Assembly: GCA_016882265.1 (NCBI GenBank)
Contig: VGVB01000018.1
Coordinates: forward strand, 1 to 50,630
DNA from: Gammaproteobacteria bacterium
GTDB taxonomy: Bacteria > Pseudomonadota > Gammaproteobacteria > Steroidobacterales > Steroidobacteraceae
Direction of reading: 5' to 3'
DNA: 50,630 nt
The position numbers were made by a program, and so were the translations under genes. The notes below the pieces were generated by a model. The model searched no databases and was not told the origin of the DNA. It worked only from the letters and a program-made list of their open reading frames with translations. Below, piece by piece: positions 37,258-46,037 of this stretch; position 1 is the first letter of the stretch, and the number at the start of each line of letters is the position of its first letter.

Positions 37258-38184
37258 ATGCGCAAACTGGTCGAGTGGGTGACGGCCCATCCGCTGCGCG
37301 GCTTCATCGCCGCGGGGCTGGCGACGTTCGTCGCGCTGCCGATGCTGCCGGTGACGGCCTGGCTGCCCGGCGCCTGTGTCGTACTGATGCTGCTGGCGGC
37401 CGGGCCGGCGGCGGCCGGGATTGCCATGCTGGGCGCCGGGCTGCTGCTGTTCTGGGGCTTCACGCCGGCGACCGGCATGCCGGTCGCCGCCGGCATCGCC
37501 GTACTGGTGCTGGCGCCGGCCTACCTGGCGGGTTCAGTGCTCGCCTCGTCGCGCAGTCTGAGCTTCACCTACCAGGCCGCGACGCTCGGCGCCTGCCTGC
37601 TGGTCGCGGCGATTCACGCGCTGCTCGGCGACCCGCTCGAAGTGCTGGCGCCGGTGGTCGGCTACCTGGCGCCGATGCTCGAGGAGACTGCGGCGGCGCT
37701 GGCCCGCTTCGGCATCGAGCGCTCGCCGCAGGAGCTCGGCGAGGCGACCGTGCGCGTGGCCTGGGCGACGCTCGCCTGGCTGATCCTGTTGCACGCGACG
37801 CTCGCCGCTTTCGGCGGGCTGTGGGCGTTCGGCGCGGCGCGCGAGCCCGGGCTGTTCGGGCGCGAGTTCCGCGAGCTGCGGCTCGGCAACTTCGTCTCGT
37901 GGCTGGCGATCGGCGTATTCGCGCTGACGGCCGCAGCGTCGCTGCTCGGCGGCACCCGCTGGCAGGTCGCGGACGACCTGCTGTTCGTGCTGGCCGCCGC
38001 GTTCCTGCTGCAGGCTCTGGCCATCGTGCACGCGCTGCGGGAGGCGCAGATCATCGGGCTGGTGCCGGTCGTCTTTGCCTACCTCGCCATCCTGGTGGTA
38101 CCGGTGGCGCTGGTCGGCGTCGGCCTGGCCGACACCTGGGTCCGGTTCCGGGAGCGGTTCACGCGACCCCGAACCCCGAACTGA
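37258..38184 (+). CDS. DUF2232 family membrane protein
   Basis: A membrane protein of about 308 aa with eight or so hydrophobic helices and few polar loops. This family lies between rpsR and rplI in pseudomonads and relatives, as here; the function is unknown, though it resembles YybS-type proteins. The ATG at 37258 (MRKLVEWV) is preferred over 37225, because the first helix then starts soon after it. Confidence 0.78.
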   Translation: MRKLVEWVTAHPLRGFIAAGLATFVALPMLPVTAWLPGACVVLMLLAAGPAAAGIAMLGAGLLLFWGFTPATGMPVAAGIAVLVLAPAYLAGSVLASSRSLSFTYQAATLGACLLVAAIHALLGDPLEVLAPVVGYLAPMLEETAAALARFGIERSPQELGEATVRVAWATLAWLILLHATLAAFGGLWAFGAAREPGLFGREFRELRLGNFVSWLAIGVFALTAAASLLGGTRWQVADDLLFVLAAAFLLQALAIVHALREAQIIGLVPVVFAYLAILVVPVALVGVGLADTWVRFRERFTRPRTPN

Positions 38185-38227
38185 CGGAACGGCCCGCGCG
38201 GCGGACCGACAACGGAGAGCTGCTGTC

Positions 38228-38677
38228 ATGGAAGTGATCCTGCTGAAGAAGATCGCCAACCTCGGCAACATCGGTGACCGGGTGAAGGTCCGCTCCGGCT
38301 ATGGCCGGAACTACCTGCTGCCGGGCGGCATGGCCACGCTCGCGACGGCCAAGAACATCGAGCAGTTCGAGGCCCGCAAGGCGGAGATCGAGGCTGCCGC
38401 CGCCGCCGAACTGACCGCCGCGCAGACCCGGTCCGAAGCGCTGCGGGCCCTGCGCGTGACGATCGCCGCCAAGGTCGGCAGCGAGGGTCGCCTGTTCGGC
38501 TCGGTCGGCACGACCGACATCGCCGAGGCCTGCGCCCGCGCCGGCCATCCGGTCGAGCGCGCCGAGGTGCGCCTGCCGCACGGCCCGATCCGCGCCATCG
38601 GCGACCACGTCGTCACACTGCACCTGCACAGCGATGTCGAGATCGAACTGCCGGTCAGCGTGGTCGCCGAGGAGTAA
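38228..38677 (+). CDS. rplI: 50S ribosomal protein L9
   Basis: A 149-aa protein: MEVILLKKIANLGNIGDRVKVRSGYGRNYLLPGGMA forms the N-terminal rRNA-binding domain, followed by the long connecting helix and the C-terminal domain with GSVGTTDIAEA and VRLPHGPIRAIGDHVVTLHLH. Full length. Precedes dnaB as in other gammaproteobacteria. Confidence 0.97.
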   Translation: MEVILLKKIANLGNIGDRVKVRSGYGRNYLLPGGMATLATAKNIEQFEARKAEIEAAAAAELTAAQTRSEALRALRVTIAAKVGSEGRLFGSVGTTDIAEACARAGHPVERAEVRLPHGPIRAIGDHVVTLHLHSDVEIELPVSVVAEE

Positions 38678-38706
38678 CCCGGAAGCGCCGCGAGTATGCT
38701 TCGCTG

Positions 38707-40077
38707 ATGGCCGCCAGGATCAGGCCGGACGAAGTCCGTGCGCCACCGCACTCGGTCGAGGCCGAGCAGGCGGTGCTGGGCGGCCTGATGCTCGACACCG
38801 CTGCCTGGGACGCGGTGGCCGACATCGTCACCGGCGGTGACTTCTACCGGCGCGACCATCGGCTGATCTTTGAGGCGATCGCCGGCGTGATGGAACGGCG
38901 CGGCGCCTGCGATGCCGTGACCGTGTCCGAGCACCTCGATCGGGCCGGCCAGCTCGAGGAAGTCGGCGGGCTGGCCTATCTCGGCACGATCGTCCGCGAC
39001 ACGCCCGGTGCCGCCAACGTGCGCGCCTATGCCGAGATCGTCCGCGAGCGTTCGATCCTGCGCCAGCTCGTGGCGGCGGGCGGCGAGATTGCCACCGCGG
39101 CGCTCGACAGCGGTGGCCGCAGTGCCGGCGAGCTCGTCGACCTGGCCGAGCGGCGCGTGTTCGAAATCGCCGAACGCGGCATCCGCGCGCGCGAGGGCTT
39201 CGTCCCGGTGCGCGAGATCCTGCCGCAGGCGGTGGACCGGCTCGACCTGCTGCACCAGTCCAAGGGGCAGGTGCGCGGCGTGCCGACCGGCTTCAGCAAG
39301 CTGGACCAGTTGACCACCGGCCTGCAGGCCGGGGACCTCGTCGTGATCGCCGGGCGCCCGTCGATGGGCAAGACCACGCTGGCGGTCAATATCGCCGAGA
39401 ACGCCGCAATCGGCCACAAGATCCCGGCGGCGCTGTTCTCGATGGAAATGTCGGCCGAGCAGCTCACGCTGCGTATGATCTCGTCGCTCGGGCGCGTCAA
39501 CCAGAGCCACCTGCGCACCGGCCAGTTCTCCGACGAGGACTGGTCGCGGATCAACGGCGCGATCGCCCAGCTCTCGGCCGCGCCGCTGTTCATCGACGAA
39601 ACGCCGGCGCTGACGCCGACCGAGGTGCGGGCCCGGGCGCGGCGGCTGAAGCGCGAGCGCGGCCTCGGCCTCGTGGTCGTGGACTACCTGCAGCTCATGC
39701 AGGTGCCGGGCACGCGCGAGAACCGGGCCACCGAGATTTCCGAGATCTCGCGCAGCCTGAAGGCGCTGGCCAAGGAGCTGCAGATCCCGGTGATTGCGCT
39801 GTCGCAGCTCAACCGCGCGGTCGAGCAGCGCACCGAGAAGCGCCCGGTGATGTCCGATCTGCGCGAGTCCGGCGCGATCGAGCAGGACAGCGACGTGATC
39901 CTGATGATCTATCGCGAGGAGGTCTACGAGCCGAACACCACGCGCAAGGGCATTGCCGACATCATCATTGCCAAGCAGCGCAACGGCCCGATCGGCGAGG
40001 TGTCGCTGACCTTCCTCGGCGAGTACACGCGGTTCGAGAACCTCGTGGCCGAGACCTACGGCGAGGGCGTGTTCTGA
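38707..40077 (+). CDS. dnaB: replicative DNA helicase DnaB
   Basis: Hexameric 5'-3' helicase of 456 aa. Seen: N-terminal domain PPHSVEAEQAVLGGLMLD, linker, then the RecA-like domain with GRPSMGKTTLAVNIAE (Walker A), LFSMEMSAEQLTLRM, VVDYLQLM and SDLRESGAIEQDSDVILMIYREE. No intein. Its TGA overlaps the probable CTG start of alr. Confidence 0.97.
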   Translation: MAARIRPDEVRAPPHSVEAEQAVLGGLMLDTAAWDAVADIVTGGDFYRRDHRLIFEAIAGVMERRGACDAVTVSEHLDRAGQLEEVGGLAYLGTIVRDTPGAANVRAYAEIVRERSILRQLVAAGGEIATAALDSGGRSAGELVDLAERRVFEIAERGIRAREGFVPVREILPQAVDRLDLLHQSKGQVRGVPTGFSKLDQLTTGLQAGDLVVIAGRPSMGKTTLAVNIAENAAIGHKIPAALFSMEMSAEQLTLRMISSLGRVNQSHLRTGQFSDEDWSRINGAIAQLSAAPLFIDETPALTPTEVRARARRLKRERGLGLVVVDYLQLMQVPGTRENRATEISEISRSLKALAKELQIPVIALSQLNRAVEQRTEKRPVMSDLRESGAIEQDSDVILMIYREEVYEPNTTRKGIADIIIAKQRNGPIGEVSLTFLGEYTRFENLVAETYGEGVF

Positions 40078-41150
40078 CCGCGCTGATCCGGGCGATCGTC
40101 GACACCGCGGCGCTGCGTCACAACCTGGCGCGGGTGCGTGAGTACGCACCTGCCACGCGCGTGCTCGCCGTGCTCAAGGCCAACGCCTACGGCCACGGCA
40201 TCGTGCCGGCGGCGGTGGCGCTGGCGGCGGCCGACGGGTTCGCGGTCGCGCGGCTGGAGGAGGGCATCGAGCTGCGCGCGGCCGGCCTGCGGCATCGCGT
40301 CGTGCTGCTCGAGGGTGTGTTCGGCAGCGATGCGCTGCGCCAGGCCGCCCATCACGGCTTCGAGCTGGTGGTGCACGAGCCCGGACAGATCGCGCTGCTC
40401 GAGTCGTGGCGCGGCGACCATCGCTTCAGCGTCTGGTTGAAGATCGACAGCGGCATGGGCCGCCTCGGCTTCCGCGCGGCGGAGCTGCCGGCGGCGCGGA
40501 CGCGGCTCGGCGCGTGCGCAGCGGTGCTGCAGCCGCTGACGCTGATGACCCACCTGGCGGAGGCCGAGGACCGGGCCGGTCCGCACACCCCCGGGCAGTT
40601 GCAGCGGTTTGCGGCGCTGACTGCGGAGCTGCCGGGCGAGCGCAGCATCGCCAATTCCGCCGGGCTCGTGGCCTGGGTGGCAGCGCGCGCGGACTGGGTG
40701 CGCCCGGGCCTGATGCTGTACGGGGTCTCGCCGTTCCCGGAACTGCAGGGCAGCGAGCTGGGGCTGCGCCCGGCGATGACGCTCGAGACGCGCGTGATCG
40801 CGGTGCGCAACATCGCCACCGGCGACCGCGTCGGTTACGGCGGCTGTTGGGTCGCGCCGCGGCCGAGCCGCATCGCGGTGGCCGCCGCCGGCTATGGCGA
40901 CGGCTACCCGCGTAACACGGCCTCCGGTACGCCGGTGCTGGTCAATGAGCGCCCGGCCCTGCTCGCCGGCCGGGTATCCATGGACATGGTTACGATCGAC
41001 GTGACGGATCTGCCGCGGGTCGCGGTCGGGGACCCGGTGCTGCTATGGGGCCCCGGGGTGCCGGTCGAGGTGGTCGCGCGTGCCGCCGGCACCGTTCCGT
41101 ACGAACTCCTTTGCGGCGTCAGCCAGCGGGTGCACCTGGACGTGCGCTGA
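40074..41150 (+). CDS. alr: alanine racemase, probable CTG start
   Basis: PLP enzyme of 358 aa making D-alanine for peptidoglycan. Seen: the PLP-lysine in VLKANAYGHG, KIDSGMGRLGFR, NSAGLVAW, VGYGGCW with the second catalytic Tyr, AAGYGDGYPR and SMDMVTIDV. The conserved beginning RAIVDTAALRHNLARVRE lies upstream of the first ATG/GTG/TTG in the frame (GTG 40134), so translation must start earlier. The only suitable codon is CTG at 40074, overlapping the dnaB stop as CTGA, with GAGGG 6 nt upstream; CTG 40083 is an alternative. The whole family core is present from that start. Confidence 0.9.
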   Translation: MTALIRAIVDTAALRHNLARVREYAPATRVLAVLKANAYGHGIVPAAVALAAADGFAVARLEEGIELRAAGLRHRVVLLEGVFGSDALRQAAHHGFELVVHEPGQIALLESWRGDHRFSVWLKIDSGMGRLGFRAAELPAARTRLGACAAVLQPLTLMTHLAEAEDRAGPHTPGQLQRFAALTAELPGERSIANSAGLVAWVAARADWVRPGLMLYGVSPFPELQGSELGLRPAMTLETRVIAVRNIATGDRVGYGGCWVAPRPSRIAVAAAGYGDGYPRNTASGTPVLVNERPALLAGRVSMDMVTIDVTDLPRVAVGDPVLLWGPGVPVEVVARAAGTVPYELLCGVSQRVHLDVR

Positions 41151-41168
41151 GCGTGCCGCCGCGCCGGC

Positions 41169-41720
41169 TCAGGCTTCGAAGAACCCCATTTTCACGCCGG
41201 CCAGCGTGATGACGTCGTTGTCCGCCAGACGGCGGGCCTGCGGACCGATGGTCTGGCCGTTGACCAGCGGGTAGTCGCCCGGCTTGCTGCTCTCGACGTG
41301 CACGATGAAATAGCCGTCGGCGCGGCGGCTGATCGCGCCGACCTGCACGCCGGCGCGCAACTGGCCTTCGCTGATCTGGCCGGGGCCGATCACCATCGTC
41401 CGTTCGAATTCGTCCTGTTCCGCGCTGTCGACCTGGCTGTCCACGAACCGCAGGTGGTGGTGGCCGACCGTGACCACGTCGCCGTGCTGCAGCGCATGTT
41501 TCTTGATCAGCTTGCCGTTGACGTAAGTGCCGTTCGTGCTGTTCAGATCCTCGAGGAACGAGTCGTTCAGGATGTTGATGACGAGGGCGCGATGACCGCT
41601 GACGGCGGGGTTGTCGATGCGCACGTCGTTGTCCGGCAGGCGGCCCACCGTGTAGCGCTCCTTGGTCATGTTGTACTCGGCGAGCACCTGCCCGTCGATG
41701 CTCAGAATGAGACGTGCCAT
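41169..41720 (-). CDS. FHA-domain protein
   Basis: A 183-aa soluble protein with a canonical forkhead-associated domain: GRLPDNDVRIDNPAVSGHRA (residues 26-45) and LNSTNGTYVNGK (59-70), including the Gly-Arg, Ser-His and Asn residues that read phosphothreonine. The C-terminal part (YPLVNGQTIGPQARRLADNDVITLAGVKMGFFE) looks like a second, degenerate FHA. Last gene of the kinase-phosphatase-FHA series on the minus strand; probably a substrate or reader of the adjacent kinase. Confidence 0.88.
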   Translation of the reverse strand: MARLILSIDGQVLAEYNMTKERYTVGRLPDNDVRIDNPAVSGHRALVINILNDSFLEDLNSTNGTYVNGKLIKKHALQHGDVVTVGHHHLRFVDSQVDSAEQDEFERTMVIGPGQISEGQLRAGVQVGAISRRADGYFIVHVESSKPGDYPLVNGQTIGPQARRLADNDVITLAGVKMGFFEA

Positions 41721-41739
41721 CTGTTGCCCCCGCCCTGTA

Positions 41740-42576
41740 TCAGCCGAACCACGCCAGGATGCGATCCAGTATGCTCCGCCGTGCCGGGAAAAGCTCGACC
41801 ACCCGCGCCAGCATCACCGAGATGTTGTCCCGTCCCCCACTGTCGTTGGCGAGCTGCACGAGCTGCCTCACCACAGTGTCAAGATTACCGCCGAACGTGC
41901 TGATTGTTAAGTGGATATCCTCGTCCTCGACCATGTCGGTCAGGCCATCGGAACACAGCACCAGCCAGTCACCGACCTGGACCGGGTATTCGTGTACCTC
42001 GACGTCGACGGTCGGTTCCACGCCGAGGGCACGAGTCACGTAGTTCTTGTTGGTGGCGCGCTGCGCTTCTTCCGGCGAGTAGAAGCCCCGGTCGACGAGC
42101 TCCTGCAGCAGCGAATGGTCCATCGTAAGCTGCTCGAACGATTCGTGCCGCAGGCGGTAGACCCGCGAGTCGCCGACGTGCGCCACGGTCACGCGATTGT
42201 CGTGGAACAGGATGGCGGCCACGGTCGTCCCCATGCCCTCGCACTGGGTCTGCGACTTCGAGGTCTGGTGGATGATCTTGTTGGCCCGCGCGATGGCGTC
42301 GCGCAGGATGATACCGGGCCGGTGCAGGCCGGTCGCCCGGTCCGCGCCGTCGAGCTCCAGCGTCAGGAACGACTCGCGGACCAGGTTGGCGATGGTCTTG
42401 ACCGCGATGCCGCTGGCCACTTCGCCGGCGTTGTAGCCGCCCATGCCGTCGGCCAGCACGAACAGGCCGATGTCGTTGTCCGAGGCGATGGCGTCCTCGT
42501 TGTGTTCGCGCACCTTGCCGGTGTCGCTGAGGCCGATGGCCTGAATCCGCGTCCGCAGCGAGGTGTACCGGCCCAT
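41740..42576 (-). CDS. PP2C-type Ser/Thr protein phosphatase
   Basis: A 278-aa phosphatase of the PPM family. Seen: GKVREHNEDA, the metal-binding LADGMGGYNAGEVAS (Asp43), GMGTTVAAILF, VGDSRVYRL, VTRALGVE, LCSDGLTDMVED and GGRDNISVMLARV, so all metal ligands are present. Its ATG overlaps the kinase stop (TGATG on the minus strand), which suggests coupled production of the opposing pair. No membrane segment. Confidence 0.93.
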   Translation of the reverse strand: MGRYTSLRTRIQAIGLSDTGKVREHNEDAIASDNDIGLFVLADGMGGYNAGEVASGIAVKTIANLVRESFLTLELDGADRATGLHRPGIILRDAIARANKIIHQTSKSQTQCEGMGTTVAAILFHDNRVTVAHVGDSRVYRLRHESFEQLTMDHSLLQELVDRGFYSPEEAQRATNKNYVTRALGVEPTVDVEVHEYPVQVGDWLVLCSDGLTDMVEDEDIHLTISTFGGNLDTVVRQLVQLANDSGGRDNISVMLARVVELFPARRSILDRILAWFG

Positions 42577-43577
42577 CAGCGCAACGCCGGGTCGATGCCG
42601 CGACCGCAGTCGCGCAGCGCCTGGGCCATCTCGGCACCGGTGGCAAAGCGCGCTACCGGATCCTTGGCCATGGCGCGATCGACGATCTCCGCCAGGCACG
42701 GTGGCAGATCGGGGCGGACCACGCTGAGCGGCGGATGCGGCTCGCTCGCGATCTTCTGCATCAGGCCGGGGATCGAGTCGCAGCGGAACGGCAGTGTGCC
42801 GGTCAGCAACTGGAACAGCGATACGCCGAGCGAGAACAGATCCGATTGCGCCGTCACCTTGCGCCCGTCGAGTTGTTCCGGCGCCATGTACGACGGTGAA
42901 CCGAGGATGATGCCGGTGCGCGTCGCGCGGCTGTCCTCGAGACGCGCGACGCCGAAGTCCATGACCCGCACGCGGCGCGTGCGCTGATCGAAAACGATGT
43001 TGGCCGGCTTGACGTCGCGGTGGATCACGCCACGCTGGTGGGCGAAGTGCAGCGCATCCGCGACCCGCGCGCACATCTCGCAGACCAGCCGCGGCGGCAG
43101 CAGCCGGCTCTCGCCGGCGTGGGTCGCCAGATTGACCCCCTCGACGAACTCCATCGCCAGGTACACGAACCCGTCGTGCTCGTCGGCCTCGTTGATTTCG
43201 ATGATATCGGGATGACCGAGCCGGCCCGCGGTCTCGGCCTCGCGCAGCATCCGCAGCCGGGCTTCCTCCCGTTGCTCCTCGGGCCAGTCATCCGCGAGCG
43301 TCAGCACCTTCAGCGCCACCACCTTACCGTCGTTCTCGTCGACGGCCCGGTACACGGTGGCCATCGCGCCGCGACCGAGCTGCTGCTGCAACTGGAAGTG
43401 ATGGAAGCGATCGCCGGGGCGCAGTACGCGCGTCCGCCGTCGCGATTGCTGCGCTTCGGCCAGGGCGATTTCGAGCGGCTGGCGCAGCTTCAGGCCGGCT
43501 GAAGAACCGTCCGGGTCGTGCCGGCTGGCGCCGGAACGGTTCCGCAACCAGCGACCGAGGCTGGACTCATCCGACAT
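42576..43577 (-). CDS. Hanks-type Ser/Thr protein kinase
   Basis: A soluble kinase of 333 aa. Seen: GRGAMATVY (69-77), Lys90 in VVALKVL, HRDVKPAN (186-193), DFG (207-209) and GSPSYMAPEQLDG. The N-terminal 55 residues are a charged, Ser/Arg-rich stretch. The protein ends directly after the kinase fold, without a transmembrane segment or PASTA repeats, so it differs from wall-sensing PknB kinases. The ATG at 43577 is chosen; the frame extends to 43676 without better evidence. It diverges from radA across 169 bp that hold no other gene. Confidence 0.92.
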   Translation of the reverse strand: MSDESSLGRWLRNRSGASRHDPDGSSAGLKLRQPLEIALAEAQQSRRRTRVLRPGDRFHHFQLQQQLGRGAMATVYRAVDENDGKVVALKVLTLADDWPEEQREEARLRMLREAETAGRLGHPDIIEINEADEHDGFVYLAMEFVEGVNLATHAGESRLLPPRLVCEMCARVADALHFAHQRGVIHRDVKPANIVFDQRTRRVRVMDFGVARLEDSRATRTGIILGSPSYMAPEQLDGRKVTAQSDLFSLGVSLFQLLTGTLPFRCDSIPGLMQKIASEPHPPLSVVRPDLPPCLAEIVDRAMAKDPVARFATGAEMAQALRDCGRGIDPALR

Positions 43578-43746
43578 ACGGCCACCGACCCTTGACCGGC
43601 ATTGACGGCGGATCATAAACGGAGCCGCCGTCCGCCGAAACAAGTCCCGCAGGAATTTCAGCGCCTTGTGGCCCAAAGCGCGACCTGCGGCGCAGTCCCC
43701 GCTGACCGCGTGCTAGCATCACGCCCCCCCGGCTCCGACCCCTGTC

Positions 43747-45105
43747 ATGGCCCGACCCCGCACGGTCTTCGTCTGTTCCGGCTGCGGCGCGGATACGCCG
43801 CGCTGGCAGGGCCAGTGCCCGTCCTGCGGCGCCTGGAACACCCTGTCGGCGCTGGCTGAAGCGCGGCCGAAGCGGAGCTCCGCGCGGCGCCCGGCTGCCG
43901 CCGGCCAGACCGCGCCGCTGCCACTCGCGAGCGTCGCGGCCGAGCCTGAAGACCGCGCCGGCACCGGCATGACCGAGTTCGACCGGGTGCTGGGCGGCGG
44001 ACTGGTGGCCGGGTCGGTGACCCTGATCGGTGGCGATCCCGGCATCGGGAAGTCGACGCTGCTCCTGCAGAGCGCCGCGGCGCTGGCTGCGGAAATGCCG
44101 GTGCTCTATGCGACCGGTGAGGAGTCGGTCCGCCAGGTGGCGGCGCGCGCCACCCGGCTCGTCGCCCGCGGCGCCGGCCTGCAGCTCCTCGCCGAGACCT
44201 CGGTCGAGGGGATTCTGGCGGCGGCAGGGGCTGCCAACGCCCGGGTGCTGGTCATCGATTCGATCCAGACCATGGCCTGCGCAGAGGTCGAGGCGGCGCC
44301 CGGCGCGGTGACGCAGCTACGCGAGTGCACGGCCCGCCTGGTCCGTCACGCCAAGGAGACTGGCGCCGCCGTACTGCTGATCGGCCACGTGACCAAGGAA
44401 GGCGTGATCGCCGGCCCGCGCGTGCTCGAGCACATGGTCGATACGGTGCTCTATTTCGAGAGCGATTCCGGCAGCCGCTATCGCGTGATCCGGGCGGTGA
44501 AGAACCGCTTTGGCGCGGCCAACGAGATCGGCGTGTTCGCGATGGACGAGCGCGGGCTGCGCGAGGTGCGCAACCCGTCGGCGATCTTCCTGTCGCGCAG
44601 CGGCGAGCCGGTGCCCGGCTCGGTGGTGACGGTGGCGCGCGAGGGTACCCGGCAGATGCTGATCGAAATCCAGGCGCTGGTCGATGCGACCCAGGCGGCC
44701 AACCCGCGCCGCGTCGCCGTCGGCTACGAGCCCAACCGCGTCGCGATGCTGCTGGCGGTGCTGCATCGTCACGCCAGCCTCGCGCTGCACGGCCACGATG
44801 TGTTCGTCAACGTCGTCGGTGGCGTGCGCCTGGCGGAGACCGCGGCCGACCTCGCGGTCGTCGCCGCGCTCGCCTCGAGTGCGCGGGGCATGGTGCTGCC
44901 GCGCCATCTCGTCGTGTTCGGTGAACTCGGACTGACCGGCGAGATCCGCCCGGTACCGTACGGCGAGGAGCGCCTGCGCGAGGCCGCCAAGCACGGCTTC
45001 CGGCGTGCGCTGGTACCGCAGGCGAACGCGCCGCGGCAGCCGATCGCGGAGCTGCAGGTCCGCCCGGTTGCGCGGCTGGATGAGGCGCTCGCAGCGCTCG
45101 CCTGA
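43747..45105 (+). CDS. radA: DNA repair protein RadA
   Basis: A 452-aa RecA-related helicase that helps branch migration. Seen: the zinc finger CSGCGADTPRWQGQCPSC (residues 10-27), Walker A GGDPGIGKST, the RadA-specific KNRFG, and a C-terminal Lon-like domain with VVAALASSARG and GELGLTGEIRPV. Full length. A TGCTAGCAT at 43711-43719 may be an extended -10; nothing convincing matches a -35. Confidence 0.95.
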   Translation: MARPRTVFVCSGCGADTPRWQGQCPSCGAWNTLSALAEARPKRSSARRPAAAGQTAPLPLASVAAEPEDRAGTGMTEFDRVLGGGLVAGSVTLIGGDPGIGKSTLLLQSAAALAAEMPVLYATGEESVRQVAARATRLVARGAGLQLLAETSVEGILAAAGAANARVLVIDSIQTMACAEVEAAPGAVTQLRECTARLVRHAKETGAAVLLIGHVTKEGVIAGPRVLEHMVDTVLYFESDSGSRYRVIRAVKNRFGAANEIGVFAMDERGLREVRNPSAIFLSRSGEPVPGSVVTVAREGTRQMLIEIQALVDATQAANPRRVAVGYEPNRVAMLLAVLHRHASLALHGHDVFVNVVGGVRLAETAADLAVVAALASSARGMVLPRHLVVFGELGLTGEIRPVPYGEERLREAAKHGFRRALVPQANAPRQPIAELQVRPVARLDEALAALA

Positions 45106-45117
45106 AGCCCCCGGGGA

Positions 45118-45948
45118 TCAGCCCCAGCTTCGACCGAGCAGCACCTCGAGCACGAACTTGCTGCCGAAATAGGCCAGCACGAGGATGCCGAAGCCGGCCA
45201 GCGTATAGCTGGCCGCGCGGCGTCCGCGCCAGCCGAAACGCCAGTGGCCGGCGAGCAGCACTGCGAACACCAGCCAGGCCGACAGCGCGAGCACGGTCTT
45301 GTGCGCCAGATGCTGTGCGAACAGATTGGTGACGAACAGGAAGCCGGCAAGGATCGCCACGGACAGCGCCGCGAAGCCGGTGACCGTGATCGCAAACAGC
45401 GCGCGCTCCAGGCTCTCGATCGGCGGCAGCAGCGCGAGCCAGTCGGCCGGACGGCGACTGCGCAGACCCGCGTCCTGCACGATCAGCACGACCGCCAGCA
45501 CCGCGGCGAGCGCGAACAGTCCGGCCGCGCTCATCGCCAGCAGCATGTGGCCGGTCAGCGGCCAGTCGGGAGCCGCGTACTCGTGGATCTGCGGCAGGCT
45601 GCCGGTGCCGGCGGCGAGCAGCAGCGCGCAAGCCAGCAGGATCACCGCGACGCCGCGGAAGCCCGGTACGCACAGCGCGACCAGTCCGCCCGCGCCGATC
45701 AGCCAGCCGAGCAGCGAAGCGCTGTCGGCGAGCGTGAGGGCAAAGCCGCCGTGCGTGTGGACGATTGCCGCGAGCCACCAGGCGTGCAGGGCGAGCGCGG
45801 TGCCGGCGAGGTACACGGCCGGTTCGCGCAGCGCCGGCCGCTGCGCGTGCCCGCGGGCCGCGCGCACGGCGGCCGCGACGGCGACGGCGTACAGCAGGGT
45901 CACGAACAGTCCGCGCAATGGCTGGCTCCGGAATGGCGCCCGCGGCAT
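45118..45948 (-). CDS. CcsA-family cytochrome c assembly-like membrane protein (YpjD/CorE)
   Basis: A 276-aa protein with eight hydrophobic helices. Seen: HEYAAPDWPLTGHMLLAMSA, HLAHKTVLALSAWLVFAVLLAGHWRFGWRGRRAA, the conserved histidines of the CcsA/ResC group. The homologue next to ffh in many gammaproteobacteria is annotated YpjD or CorE; haem handling or metal effects have been proposed but not settled. Convergent with radA and divergent from ffh. Confidence 0.85.
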   Translation of the reverse strand: MPRAPFRSQPLRGLFVTLLYAVAVAAAVRAARGHAQRPALREPAVYLAGTALALHAWWLAAIVHTHGGFALTLADSASLLGWLIGAGGLVALCVPGFRGVAVILLACALLLAAGTGSLPQIHEYAAPDWPLTGHMLLAMSAAGLFALAAVLAVVLIVQDAGLRSRRPADWLALLPPIESLERALFAITVTGFAALSVAILAGFLFVTNLFAQHLAHKTVLALSAWLVFAVLLAGHWRFGWRGRRAASYTLAGFGILVLAYFGSKFVLEVLLGRSWG

Positions 45949-45983
45949 TGTACAGGGCGGCGCAACGTACGCGGGCGAGCGCC

Positions 45984-45989
45984 TATAAT
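45984..45989 (+). promoter_or_regulatory. -10 element of the ffh promoter
   Basis: A perfect TATAAT lies 48 nt before the ffh ATG, in the 89-bp gap between the divergent genes. No good -35 is seen 16-18 nt upstream. The leader after it contains GCCGGCGGGTGCCCGGC, which can fold. Confidence 0.55.
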
Positions 45990-46037
45990 CCGCGCTCCCC
46001 GCCGGCGGGTGCCCGGCACCCGGAGGCCGTGCGCGCG

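Noticed and set aside
40134..41150. alr starting at GTG 40134
   Set aside because: It would remove conserved N-terminal residues of the racemase that are clearly encoded just upstream.
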